Part shown: piece after piece, positions 10,888 through 21,190 of the stretch
How positions within the stretch are numbered: position 1 is the stretch's first letter
Layout: the number at the start of each line of letters is the position of its first letter
Assembly (NCBI GenBank): GCA_026214975.1
Contig: CM047810.1
Coordinates: 1,426,001-1,490,000 of the forward strand
Direction of reading: 5' to 3'
Length of the DNA: 64,000 nucleotides
DNA from: Gentiana macrophylla
Taxonomy: Eukaryota > Streptophyta > Magnoliopsida > Gentianales > Gentianaceae
Program-made: the position numbers and the translations under genes
Notes under the pieces: generated by a model
The model's input: the letters and a program-made list of their open reading frames with translations, nothing else
What the model was told of the DNA's origin: nothing
Database searches by the model: none

Positions 10888-11840
10888 ATAGTTCAGGGTC
10901 AGAAATGACTTCCCTATGAGGTCCTAGTAGAAATTTTCCTTTAAAAAGGCCCCCAAATTCCAAAGGAATTTGGGGGCCTTTTGACTCATTGAAGACCACA
11001 TTCCTAGTTATGAACACTCTTGCTGATTCTTCTAGACATTTGTAGCCTTTTTGGTTAGGACTGACATCTAAGTAGGTACATTTTGTGGTGTGAAACTTAA
11101 ACTTAACAGTATGGAAAGACCTTAGATATGGAAAACATGCACATCCAAAAACTTTATGAAATTTGTAATCTGGATTCTTGTTATACAGAACTTCAAAAGG
11201 ATATTTGAGATTAAGAACAGGAGTATGGAGTATATTAATGACAGATACAGCTTCAACAAAGCTATTCCACCAAAATTTCAGACCTAATTTAGTTATGTGT
11301 CTGTGTTTTCTCTCTACCCTTCCATTTTGTTAATGGGCATGAGGACAAGGATGCCTGAATTGTATTCCTTGTTCTTTGAGATAAGGTGTAAGATTCATAT
11401 ACTCTCCCCCCCAATCTGTTTGTAAACACTTAATCTTGGTGGAAAACTGATTCTCAACCAGACTTTTAAATTGGAGAAAGACAGTGTAAACTTCAGATTT
11501 TAGTTTCAAAGGGAAAATCCAAGTGTACATGGACCAGTCATCAACAAAGATGACATAGTTTTGAAAACCAGATACAGATGAAATGGAAGCAGGCCCCCAT
11601 AGGTTAGAATGAATCAGTTCAAGAACATCATGAGCATGTGAATCAGAATTAGGATAAGGTAAGGCATGGCCTTTACCATATTGACAAGCATCACAAAAAT
11701 CAAGATTTCCATTAATATCAACATTACAAGACTTCAGAATCTGACTTAAAACAAGTTTGGATGGATGACCTAACCTCCTATGCCAAACATTAGGATCCTT
11801 ATCAAGACTAACAATGCACAGACACAAACTAGGGGACCCC
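10888..11840 (-). pseudogene. Copia 1 integrase, 3'-truncated
   Basis: The open part (11330-11827) reads DPNVWHRRLGHPSKLVLSQI (GAG-pre-integrase), CDACQYGKGHALP (zinc-binding Cys pair), then the core with FVDDWSMYTWIFPL and LQTDWGGEYMN, giving the first two catalytic Asp residues. After a stop it continues with QNGRVERKHRHI, which contains the catalytic Glu region, and then VFGCACFPYLRSF and VFITRNVVFNES. The ORF is cut at 10887 by the Athila LTR. Confidence 0.88.
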
Positions 11841-12048
11841 GATAAACCTTCAACACTAACTTTATTATAAAAAGAGGACTAGAAGCGGCTAAACTGAAGT
11901 AGGCTTCAGGTTTGGAGTGAGAGAGCTCGACTTGGGGCCATTATCCGGGAGAGTCCATTCTTGAGTGTTCTGTTAGGAGCAATTTCCTGCTTCTCTTGTC
12001 CTTCACATAACAAGTAGTAGGGGTAAATTCAACATTATACAATTATCG
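11841..12048 (-). pseudogene. Copia 1 protease-integrase linker
   Basis: The stretch between the protease and GAG-pre-integrase frames has stops in every minus-strand frame and no domain of its own. It is the normal linker position in a copia polyprotein. Confidence 0.5.
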
Positions 12049-12447
12049 CTAAAAGTCTAAATATACTGAGATAAGGTTCTTGGTAATAGAAGGAACATGA
12101 AGAACATCTTTTTGAACAAGTGTAGTGTGTGGACAATGTGTTGGAAAAGTACTATATCCTTTGTGCAAAATGGCTAGTTTCTCACCATTACCAACCACCA
12201 GGGACTCAGAACCATTGTACCCTGCATTGAGATGAAGATTGTTTAGGTCAGTTGTGAGATGATTTGAGGCTCCACTATCCATATACCAGGCTGAATCTCC
12301 CACAGATTGAGGTGTTGCAGTGGCAGCATAAATAAATGCATGTTGAGCTGTGGTATTGATACCACTATGGGGAACAAAATCCTCTTCAAATCTATGCCAG
12401 CAAGCTGTTACTATATGGCCACCTTTCCCACAAAGTTGGCATACCAT
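12049..12447 (-). pseudogene. Copia 1 zinc knuckle and protease
   Basis: The 132-residue open frame starts with the CCHC knuckle CQLCGKGGHIVTAC, then WYMDSGASNHLTTDL with the protease catalytic DSGA, VVGNGEKLAI, and VLHVPSITKNLISV, the standard copia protease end. The knuckle binds RNA in the particle and the protease matures the polyprotein. The catalytic Asp is present. The upstream join to Gag is broken by shifts between 12450 and 12660. Confidence 0.88.
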
Positions 12448-13588
12448 TTTGTTCCCAGATCTTCCTCCAGAACCTCTTCATCCCTTTCTCGCCCCTCGCC
12501 ACCTCTGTGAGTTGCCGCTCTTCTACCTTGATTAGAACCAGGGGAAGAGGACCTTCCAAAGATTGGTGTTGTAGTTGGAATAGTTTCCGGCGGGGTCCTT
12601 GAGCCAGATTAGCAGTGGGGCCAGAAATACCATGGGGCGGAAGGCGGTTCATCTTACAATTAGCCTCTTTTGAGTAATTAACTGAGATTGGACATCTTTC
12701 CAGCTAAGAGCTCTAACCCTGGATGTAATATTGACTATGGCAGATTCATAGTCACGATCTAAACCTCCTAAAGTGGCCAAAATGAGTTTAGATTTAGTAA
12801 TTGGGTATCCAACAGCTGTGAGATTGTCTGAGTAGGACTTCATCTGGGCAAGATAATCCGACATTGACTTTGTTCCTTTTGATGCTTTAGCAAGAGCATC
12901 CTTATACTCCAACATACGTGCCTCGGATCGGCTATTATAGAGAGTTTCCAAGGTTGTCCAGACTTTATAAGTGGAAGAACATCCAACTACTTCTGTAAGG
13001 ATTGACTCAGTCATAGAGCTCAGTAACCATCCCATCAACAGATTATCCTTGATTATCCATTCATCCGCCAAGGTCGGTGAAGAGTTGCGACGCGTTAAAT
13101 TAAATCCGAGAATGGATCTTGCGAGGAAGGGGTTGAGTGAAGAAGGTGATCTTCCAATCGGTGACTACAAATGATGGGAAGCACTGTGTAACGCCAGAGA
13201 AGGTAATTATTTCTGTCCAATTTAACAGTGCAAACCTGATTCAAGTTGCCGGAGAATGGTGGACCAAGAAAATAAGTTGCAGAAGACGACGGGCTAACAG
13301 AACCAAAAAGTGGCGGTGGAGGAAGAGATGTTTGATAGCCTGTGTATGACGGCTCTGGACGACCAAAGTTCACAACCGGTGGTGGAATAGTAGCATTTGT
13401 GGAGCTCATCACTGGAATACGAGTTGCTACCCCAGCAGAAAGAAAAGGAAAGTTTGTAAAGGAAAAGGGAACTTGAGTTCCATCGGAGATTGACATATGA
13501 GTGGAAGGTTGTATGGTGGTGGAGATTTCGGTGCTCTGAGCTCCAGTGGTGGAGCTTTCAGTAGTGGGAGCACCGGAGGTTGCCATTT
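12448..13588 (-). pseudogene. Copia 1 Gag (UBN2-type)
   Basis: Start ATG at about 13586-13588 (MATSGAPTTESSTTGAQ), 13 bp past the PBS, then a Ser/Thr/Pro-rich leader and LDRNNYLLWRYTVLPII, the start of the Gag core. After a shift near 13095 the core continues (12649-13071) with WIIKDNLLMGWLLSSM, SEARMLEYKDALAK, KSMSDYLAQMKSYSD and LTAVGYPITKSKLILATLGG, typical of UBN2/Retrotran_gag. An Arg/Gly-rich linker (12450-12650) is out of frame. Confidence 0.85.
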
Positions 13589-13600
13589 CTGGCCAACCTA

Positions 13601-13612
13601 GCTCTGATACCA
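13601..13612 (-). promoter_or_regulatory. Primer-binding site, initiator tRNA-Met (copia 1)
   Basis: The minus strand reads TGGTATCAGAGC, the complement of the initiator tRNA-Met 3' end used by plant copia elements. It directly follows an LTR ending in TTTTCT. Confidence 0.85.
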
Positions 13613-13903
13613 AGAAAACAAACAGATAACAGGAGAATATTTTTTTATGCATTCAACTTGGTACGCACCTCAGTTCATATAGCAACATTCTCTAACAGAT
13701 TATAACGTCCACTAACATAATGCCAAGTGTCTAAACTAAATCTAGTGATAGATCCTCATGGATAAACATCAACATTAAACATTATATTAATTAATTCCTA
13801 ACGGGTATGTATATGTAAATCTATCTCATATCCTTAATTAAAACCAGCAACTTAAAAAAACAGGGAAAAAGTCTCATAAAAGAAGGAGGAGCTTTTATAA
13901 TTA
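13613..13903 (-). repeat. Copia 1 5' LTR, boundary unclear
   Basis: Sequence upstream of the PBS is the expected 5' LTR. A TGTTAGAGAATG start on the minus strand near 13700 would give an LTR of only about 90 bp; a longer LTR up to about 13860 cannot be excluded. With no second copy in the window the edge cannot be fixed. Confidence 0.4.
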
Positions 13904-14174
13904 CTCATTCCGTTTCAAAATAACTGAGGCAGTTGCCAGTTGCCAAAAGGTTTCGTTCCAATTTAACTGAGACAATAACATTTACAAAGCATCATTTATT
14001 GATAATTTTCCTACTTTACTCGTATTTAATACTAGATAAGAAGTTAAAAAGAAGACTGCATTAATTGTATAATATAGATTTTTTAGTCATTGTATCTTTA
14101 AAGTTATAGCATTAAATCACGTTTTTAATAAGCGTGTTTTTGACAACCGCCTTAGATATTTTGAAACGAAGAAG
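13904..14174. mobile_element. Stowaway (Tc1/mariner-type) MITE
   Basis: A 271-bp element flanked by TA on both sides (13902-13903 and 14175-14176). Inverted ends of about 31 bp: the left begins CTCATTCCGTTTCAAAATAA and the right, reversed, begins CTTCTTCGTTTCAAAATATC, and they continue to pair through GAGGCAGTTG and AAGGCGGTTG. This is the plant Stowaway end signature (CTCC-TCCGT-CCAAAAT). No coding capacity; mobilised in trans by mariner transposases. Confidence 0.85.
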
Positions 14175-14640
14175 TAAATTAATTTAATATTGAATTATGC
14201 ATGTATATGTCGGCTATGTCATTATCAAAGATATTCCTTCTTTTTTTTAGCAAATGAAGTAGCTAGTATTTTCTTCATTCACTTTACTTTAAAATGCAAT
14301 ATATTATTGCATTATACAACTATTTGTATGCATGTATATATCCAATCACTCGATCATGCAATGATGAGTGGCATTCATATGCATCTCTACATGAATATAT
14401 ACCTTATTAATTAAATGATCGCAAAAGCGATAATTTTTTGGAATTTATCCATCAATTAAAATAGTCAATTATAATTGCATTATTATAAATATACAATAAT
14501 ACGCATTAGCTAGGTAGTAAAATTCACTAGGTTGTTTTTAAATATTTATACATACAATATATATTCTCTTCAAGAATGTGATAAAACCGTCATAAAAAAA
14601 GGAAAAATAAGCATCAATACATGTATGTGTATGAATAAAA
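14175..14640. other. AT-rich intergenic sequence
   Basis: Nothing recognisable beyond short AT-rich open frames, such as one at 14190-14414, that look like chance. Confidence 0.5.
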
Positions 14641-14738
14641 AAATTGGGTATTTGTTTATAAGGACTAGTTTCAGTACTTAATTAGGCACTTAGGACACGC
14701 TTAAAAGTTATTTGATTATAAGGACACATTTTCTGTAA
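14641..14738. repeat. Left inverted terminus
   Basis: Pairs with 19650-19745; see the enclosing element. Begins AATTGGGTATTTG and includes ACTTAATTAGGCAC and TTATTTGATTATAAGGACAC. Confidence 0.55.
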
Positions 14739-16340
14739 CATTCCTAAATTACCCCCTTTCAACCCCGCATCATTCCTCTTTTCCCTTATTTCTTCTAATC
14801 TTTTTCCGGAATAGTTATCGAGAATAAATGACTCTACCACCACCATTGCTCTCACCTCCACACCTCGATTCAACCTCGCTTCCTTCTTCCCCGATTCTCT
14901 TTAATTCTGATCCCGGTCCTTATTAGCTTTTGCTCTCTGTATAATCCCCAAATCACCACGCTTGCTAGTTTCTAGTTGTGCAGCATCGATTTGAAGAAGC
15001 AAGGTCGGTCGACTGCTAAATGCTCTCGATTTCGTGAATTTATTGAAGAGAGCATATTTTTGTGCGTGTGTGTGTTTTTGTCTTTAATCGCAGCTTTTTT
15101 GTAATCCATAAAAATAATGAATTGATGCAGCTGCTGTCCTCTACTTCTGTGGGAATTGGATTGTTGTGGTTTAAGTGTGTATGAAAGCGCGGTTGGTCTT
15201 GGAAGCAACTATGTCGACGGAGCTGTGGTGGTGATGGAAGCTTGCCGACGACGGAAAACGACATTCCTTACGGAGAGAACACGGTGTAGGAAGGATTGGC
15301 TCTTGAACACTCTTTGATTCAAGTTGTGGGCATAACAAATTCAAGTTGCGTGAATGTGTGAATGGCACTCGAAAGGTCGATCTTTGTTCTTAGAAGCCGT
15401 GCTATGGATGATTTCAAGTTTAGCAAAGTGTTTTGGTGGTTTGGTGGTGGTGACTTCCATTATCAAATGATGAGGGCATTGGCTTTTCTATAATTTGCAT
15501 AAAAAGAAGGCTAGTTTAAGGGAAATTGGGGTTGGGTGGTTTTATGCTTTTGAATGAATAGGGGCACGTATTGCTGCTGATTTTAAGGTGATGCAGGGAA
15601 ATTGGATGATGTTGTTCTTGGCTATCCATCTCTTGATGAATATAAGTTCAGTCAGTCACCTTAATTTCATTTTTAATTCCTCCTTCATTCCAATAATTAC
15701 TCTCTTTTTTCTCAAACCCTTTTTTTTATATATAACACAACCTGCTCAATCCCGACTTTCCTCTGTCCAGACCCTATCAATTTCACGTTACGTTAAAGTG
15801 TATTTTAGGTGCGCATATAAATGCTTTGATAGGAGTAAGAAGCAAGACGAGATCAATTATTATATGGAGCATTGCACTGCTTCTATTCTTCAAAGCTAGA
15901 ACCTTGTCGAGTCCGAGATGGTGAAATTTCAAGAACGACTCAACAGAGCATTGATGGTCCGCCAAGACAAATTTGAAACATCTAAACTCCAAATGCGATG
16001 AAGCGATTCAATGAGGTATTTGGAGTCGTGTGTTGATCAATCAATACAAGATAGCATCGTGACATTGCCTCATCTCGTTGAAAGATTGAAGAATGCCCTC
16101 CCGTTCGCGTAAACCGGAAATTTGCCTTTTTTGTTCTATTAACATAGAACGTGAGGTATTTAACATCCAAATTTATTGATCAAGATCAATTGATTGAGCT
16201 ATAATTGCATATCAAGAGAGCTTATGCAATCATATTCTTTAGTTGTTTTCATTCGATTTTAGAATTCACTCAATCATATCCCCTCTCCCCAAATCGAGTT
16301 TGTAAATAGTTTGCCTTTGTCTCTGATTTGGAATAAATTG
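14739..16340. other. Interior of TIR element, no gene recognised
   Basis: A pyrimidine-rich stretch (14750-14960) resembles a plant 5' UTR. Several open frames of 60-100 codons exist on both strands at 14972-15368, 15588-15899 and 15783-16170, but none shows a domain, signal peptide or conserved motif that I recognise, and they overlap each other. A captured gene fragment is possible but unsupported. Confidence 0.4.
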
Positions 16341-16345
16341 AATGC

Positions 16346-16404
16346 GATGACATCGATGTCACAAAGATTTACAATTAGAGAATTGATGCAATGACATTGA
16401 TGTC
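16346..16404. repeat. Two 14-bp palindromes related to the minisatellite
   Basis: TGACATCGATGTCA (perfect palindrome) near 16347 and TGACATTGATGTCA (one mismatch) about 43 bp later share the GATGTCA core with the minisatellite phrases that start at 16917. Confidence 0.6.
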
Positions 16405-16469
16405 ACTTTATATGCAATTTGATACACAAATTTGGTAACTTTGTAAAATAAGTGTAGTGTCATTCGCAT

Positions 16470-16905
16470 TAGGTTGAAATCGAGCCGAGTCGAGTCGATA
16501 CTACCTATGGCTCGAGCTTAACTTGACTTAAAAGTTTGGGCTCGATCGAGCAATAAAAGACAAGATCGAATTCGACTCACTAAGTACTCGATATAACTCG
16601 ACTCGGCTCAAGTAAGCTCAATTATTTTCTTAGAATTCATTTAATTTTTAATAAAATATATCAAGATCGAGCTCGACTCGCCTAATACTCGACTTGAATA
16701 ATACTATTTGAATTACAAAAACAATATTTTATAACAATTTATTAAATATAATTATTTAACGAAGCTTGATTAGCTTATAGGTATTCGATTACTATATATT
16801 AAAACTCGAGATTTGCTCGGTTAATTATTCTAGCAACTCAACTAAAAAAAAACCGAATCGAGTCAAACTCTCTTGCGAGTAGCTCACAAGTAGCTCGTCT
16901 TACTT
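16470..16905. repeat. TCGAG/ACTCG-rich dispersed repeat, copy 1
   Basis: The stretch is dense in GAGTCGAGTCG, GCTCGAG, AACTCGACTCG and related words in an AT-rich background. The same texture occurs at 27353-27496, 36898-37458, 50375-50470 and weakly at 21440-21560, so it is a dispersed family. Class unknown; non-coding. Confidence 0.6.
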
Positions 16906-16916
16906 ACAACCCTAAT

Positions 16917-19449
16917 TCACATGTCACTTCATCGTCAAATGTCAATGCATCAATCACATGACACTTCATCTTCACATGTCACAGCATCGGGTCGATTTTA
17001 TGAAGAAAATTTCGATTTTCGTAAATAAAGTTGTATGAACAAAAATCAAATGTCATCGCGATCGAGATGGTCAATGCATCGCGGTGGTCATCGCGATCGC
17101 GATTGTTAGTGCATCGCGGTGTCTCTCATCGCGCGCATCTCTCGCACCGCGATGTCTCCGCAATGGGGTGGTGGTCACTACATCGCGGTGGTGAATGCAT
17201 CGCGATGTCCCCGCATCGCGGTGTCACTTCATTGCGATGTCTCGTGATCGCCAAATGTCATAACATCGCGATGTCTCGCATCACGCGGTGTCTCCGCAAT
17301 GCGTGTCGATTCATTGCGCGTGCGCATCGCGTGTCAATGCATCGAGGGGTGGTCAATGCATTACGGTGGTCAATGCATCGCGGTGGGTCATCAGAGTGTC
17401 TCTGCATCACGATGTCTCTGCATCGTGGTTGTCAATGCATCGCAGTGGTCACTGCATCACGGTGTCTCAGCATCGTGGTTGTCAGTGCATCGCGGTGTCT
17501 CTGTATCGTGGTGTCACTTCATCATTTGTGTCTCGCGATCGCGGTGTCACTTCATCACGGTGTCTCGCATCGCGTGTCACTTCATCCTGCTTGCTCTCGC
17601 ATTGCGGTGTCACTTCATCGCGGTGTCTCTGCATCACGGTGTCACTTCATCGTGATGTCTCTGCATCGCGGTGTCACTTCATCGCCTTGTCTCTTCATCT
17701 AGGTGTCACTTCATCGCGGTGTCTCTGCAATACGATGTCATTTCATCACGGTTGTCAATGCATCGCGGTGTCTCTGCATCGCGGTGGTCAATACGGTGTC
17801 TCTGCATCGCGGTGTCACTTCATCGCGACGTCTCTGCATCGTGGTGTCTTTGCATCGTCAAATGTCATAATATCACGATGTCACTGCACCATGGTGTCTC
17901 TGCAATGCGGTGTCACTTGATAGCGGTGTCTTTGCGTTGCGGTGTCAATTTATCGTGGTGTCTCTGTATCGAGGTGGTCGTTGCATCGGGGTGGTCACTG
18001 CATCGCCGTGTCTCTGCATCGTCGAATGTGTCTCTGCATCGCGGTTTCATCAGCATCGGGTGTCTCGCTTCGAGGTGCTCACCGCGACGCCGTGTCTCAG
18101 ATCTGGGGTGGTCACCGCATCGTGGTGTCTCTTCATCACGATGTCTCTGCAATCGGGGGTCACCGATCATCGCGGTGTCTGCGATCTAGGGCGGTCATCG
18201 CATCGTGGTGTCACTTCAGATGTCTCTACAATGCGGTGTATCTGCAATGCCGTGTCACTTCATCGCCGTGTCTCTGCATCGCGGTGTCTCTGCAATGCGG
18301 TGTCAATTCATTACGGTGTCTCTGCATCGCGGTATCACTGCATCGCAGTGTCTCTGCATCGGGGTGGGCACTGCATCACGGTGGTCAATAGATTGATGAT
18401 GGTCAATGCATCACGGTGTCACTTCATCGAGGTGTCTCTGCATCGGGGATGGTCACTGCATCGCGGTGTCACTTCATCGCCGTGTCTCTTCATCTCGATG
18501 TCATTTCATCGCGTGTGTCTCGCAATACGGTGTCATTTCATTACGGTGGTCAATCCATCACGGTGTCTCAGTATTGCGGTGTGTCACTTCATCACGGTGT
18601 CTCTACATCGAAGTGGTCAATGATCGCGGTGGTCACCGTGCATCGCGGTGTCAATTCATCGAAGTGTCTCAGATCACGGTGTCACTTCTTCAAAGTGTCT
18701 CTCGCATCACGGCGTCTCTTCATCACGCGCGTCTATGCATCGCGGTGTCACTTGATCGTGGTGTCTCGTGACGCGGTGGTCAATAGATTGAGGTGGTCAA
18801 TGCATCGCGCGTGGTCAATGCATCGCGATGGTCATTGCTATTTGAGTGTCGCTGCATCGAGGTGTCTATGCATCGCGCGCTCTATAGGCGTCTCTATATC
18901 GGGGGTGGTCACTGCATCGTGGTGTCTCTGCATCTGGGTGGCCACTGCATCTTGGTGGTCAACGGATCTGGGGTGGTCAATATATCGTGGTGTCACTGCA
19001 TCACGGTGGTCAATGCATCGGGGTAGTTAATGGACCTGGGGTGGTCAATGTATCGTGGTGTCTCTACATCGCGGTGTCTCTGCATCGGGGTGGTCACTGC
19101 ATCGCGGTTTCAGTGCATCGCGGTGTCACTTCATCGAAGTGTCTCGATCGCGCGCCTCTCGCATCGCGGTGTCTCTGCATCGCAGTGTCACTTCATCGTC
19201 GTGTCTCTTCATCTCGGTGTCACTTAATCGCGGTGTCTCTGCAATACGATGTCATTTCATCGCGGTGTCTCTGCATCGCCGTGTCACTTTATCGCGATGT
19301 CTCTGTATCGCGGTGTCTTTACATCGTCAAATGTCATAATATCACGATGTCTCTGCATCGCGGTGTCACTTGATCGCGGTGTCTTTGCGTCGCGGTGTCA
19401 ATATATCGCGGTTGTCGTTGCATCGGGGTGGTCAATGCAATGGTCACCG
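16917..19449. repeat. GC-rich 16/17-bp minisatellite with higher-order structure
   Basis: About 145 tandem units built from three phrases: TGTCTCTGCATCGCGG and TGTCACTTCATCGCGG (16 bp each) and TGGTCAATGCATCGCGG (17 bp), with a short break at 16990-17045. CpG-rich (ATCGCGAT core). A landmark phrase TGTCTCTTCATCT recurs near 17690, 18481 and 19200, and GTCAAATGTCATAATATCAC recurs near 17858 and 19328, so blocks of about 720-790 bp are themselves repeated. Long open frames across it (up to about 237 codons, SLHRGV-like repeats) arise because the unit lacks stop codons; they overlap in several frames and are not genes. Confidence 0.93.
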
Positions 19450-19649
19450 GAAAAAAAAAACTTTTTTATAGAAAAAAAAAAAAAAAAAAACAGAAAAAAG
19501 TAAAAAAAAACAATACAAAACAACAACAGTTTCGGCGTCATCTCTTTTCTTTTATTTCTTCCCAAATAAGCGCACGACCAAAGCAGCAGTTTTTTCTATT
19601 TTTTTATTTTTTTTTTTTTCATTATTAATTTTATTTGAGTGCATGTGAT
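19450..19649. other. A-tracts and T-tracts between minisatellite and right terminus
   Basis: Runs of A at 19452-19520 and of T near 19590-19620; low complexity, no gene. Confidence 0.6.
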
Positions 19650-19745
19650 TCAATTTGTGTTTTATAACCAAATAAGATTTCTTAGTATCCTATTTGTCTA
19701 ATTAAGTCTATTTTGTGTCCTTTTGGACCCTTACCCCTAAATTAA
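19650..19745. repeat. Right inverted terminus
   Basis: Reverse complement resembles 14641-14738; read outward-in it begins AATTTAGGGGTAAGGGTCC and continues through GACTTAATTAGAC and CTTATTTGGTTATAA. Confidence 0.55.
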
Positions 19746-20599
19746 TATGTATATGTATTAAGAAAAATGTTTGTGCCACAATAAAATATACACAAGAAAT
19801 GCCACAGCATACTTTTAAACCATTGATTTTTATTAGATACATGCATTTGAATCAATAATTAAAATCACAACCTATGTGAAACACAAATATGTTTAATCAA
19901 TTCGTCCGGACACGAATAATAAGCGCATGGTACGTATATGAATTAGCTATTAACCAAACTATTGGTACGTACACAGCACTACCAATATATTATTATACAG
20001 TATTATTTACATTACAATATAATTCTTACATTATATTTTTATCAATAATAATTTCGACTTTAGTATAGTGGTTGATACACTATTATTGTGTGTAAGTACT
20101 AATAACTATCAAATCAGAAAATCTTGCCGACATATCTAATATCTCACCTTTCATGCAGAAAGTGTCGGTTAGAAGAAAATTTCAAATTTTTGCAAGAAAT
20201 TGTTAACCAAAAAGAGAAAAGAAAAACACAATCTTACCTGTCATCTATTCATATTGATGCCGTCCTATGCTAAAAGAATTAATGAGTGGAAGAATAATTC
20301 ATTCTTTTTGTTACATCTTTATCATACATCTTCTATTAGTAAACTTCCCCATTGTATGGAAACCTCTTGGAACCTCTTGGAACACATATATATATCTTTC
20401 CTTTGGGACCTTTTGTGATTGTCGTTTAGCTAGTACCTCTAAGCTACTACTGTTGAATTACCCTCTGTTGTAAAAATTATACTTCCCTCCCTGAAAGAAT
20501 TATATTCTTGGAAGATAGATTGTCAAAACATATTAAATACTTTTAAACATATTTTCTTCAAGTATGAATCGTCTAAAGTGACACACAAAGATACAAAAT
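19746..20599. other. Intergenic, no gene recognised
   Basis: AT-rich; two overlapping open frames of about 70 codons at 20200-20473 show no recognisable motif. Confidence 0.5.
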
Positions 20600-20815
20600 C
20601 TCTTTTTTATTTCCCTTTTTCTTTCAGCCTCCATGAGATCCGGATCCCACTCTGGCCCGGGTCGTCCCTCTCAGAAATCGACTTTTACTCGCGTGAACGC
20701 CTCACAAGAACTTTTTCAACATGACGCCTCATAAAAGAATCGAACCGGTGACCTTTCTACGCATTCTCAAGTCACTTACCACTCGAGTCAAGTTACTTTG
20801 TTATGTTAACCTCTT
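20600..20815 (-). mobile_element. tRNA-derived SINE
   Basis: On the minus strand an A-box-like TGACTCGAGTGGTAAG (complement of 20775-20790) is followed about 30 bp on by a B box, GGTTCGATTC (20738-20747), at normal Pol III promoter spacing. A tRNA-unrelated body follows, then an A-rich tail (complement of 20600-20634). Short internal Pol III element mobilised by LINE machinery; no target duplication found. Confidence 0.65.
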
Positions 20816-21008
20816 TTGTAACATGATACCCTTTTCTCCGTAACAGTTTTCAGTGACCGATCTATAAAGTTATAATAGGGTTATGTTTGTTTACAAAGGA
20901 ATATATATGTATCAAACACTGAGGGGGTGAAATAGTAAATTCAGGGATTATGTTTTACAATAGTGAAAAAAATAACGTGCTGGGTACGTAAAAAAGCTAG
21001 GGTTCCAA

Positions 21009-21032
21009 ATATATATATATATATATATATAT
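21009..21032. repeat. (AT)12 microsatellite
   Basis: A run of about 12 uninterrupted AT dinucleotides. Confidence 0.9.
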
Positions 21033-21104
21033 GTACATGTTCCACCAGGACACTTCAAATATTATTAATAATAAGACAAATCAAAACAAATAATTGTATT
21101 TCAT

Positions 21105-21190
21105 GTCTCCGTTACATGACATAGTGGTAAAGTGCTTGAACGTCTTAAAACGATGTAAATTTTGCTTAATACGTGAAGTGTAGATGTTCA
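21105..21190 (+). mobile_element. Possible diverged SINE head
   Basis: TGACATAGTGGTAAAG resembles a Pol III A box and ATGTTCAACTC about 55 bp on a weak B box. No tail or target duplication seen. Weak call. Confidence 0.28.

Larger units (their letters stand above)
10888..13612 (-). mobile_element. Ty1/copia retrotransposon 1, truncated by the Athila insertion
   Basis: Minus-strand order: PBS (13601-13612), gag, protease, integrase; RT and RNase H are missing because the Athila element interrupts the frame right after integrase (DPEL at the junction). The Gag sequence is clearly related to copia element 2 at 42251-49127 (both share KSMSDYLAQMKSYSD and LTAVGYP). The remaining 3' half presumably lies left of the window, beyond the Athila 3' LTR. 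Confidence 0.88.
14641..19745. mobile_element. Candidate non-autonomous terminal-inverted-repeat element carrying a minisatellite
   Basis: The sequence at 14641-14738 is related in inverted orientation to 19650-19745: shared blocks include ACTTAATTAG, and TTATTTGATTATAA against TTATTTGGTTATAA, with about 70% identity over about 95 bp by eye. The interior holds no transposase that I recognise; it contains non-coding sequence, a TCGAG-rich repeat and the minisatellite. G-rich ends (GGGTA, GGGGTAAGGG) would suit a Mutator-like element, but no convincing 9-bp target duplication is visible (flanks are A/T-rich). The two ends could instead be two unrelated copies of one small repeat in opposite orientation. 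Confidence 0.5.

Noticed and set aside
14972..15368. Overlapping 65-78 codon frames on the minus strand
   Set aside because: Three overlapping frames, none with a known motif; probably chance in a pyrimidine-rich region.
17031..19030. Long open frames of 118-237 codons on both strands
   Set aside because: They overlap in several frames and consist of SLHRGV/SASRCL-type repeats. They follow from a 16-17 bp repeat that lacks stop codons.
16917..19449. Tandem array resembling a CRISPR locus
   Set aside because: Plant DNA, no unique spacers, units directly adjacent, no cas genes.
20738..20790. Functional tRNA gene
   Set aside because: A and B boxes are present but there is no cloverleaf acceptor stem; an A-rich tail and unrelated body fit a SINE.
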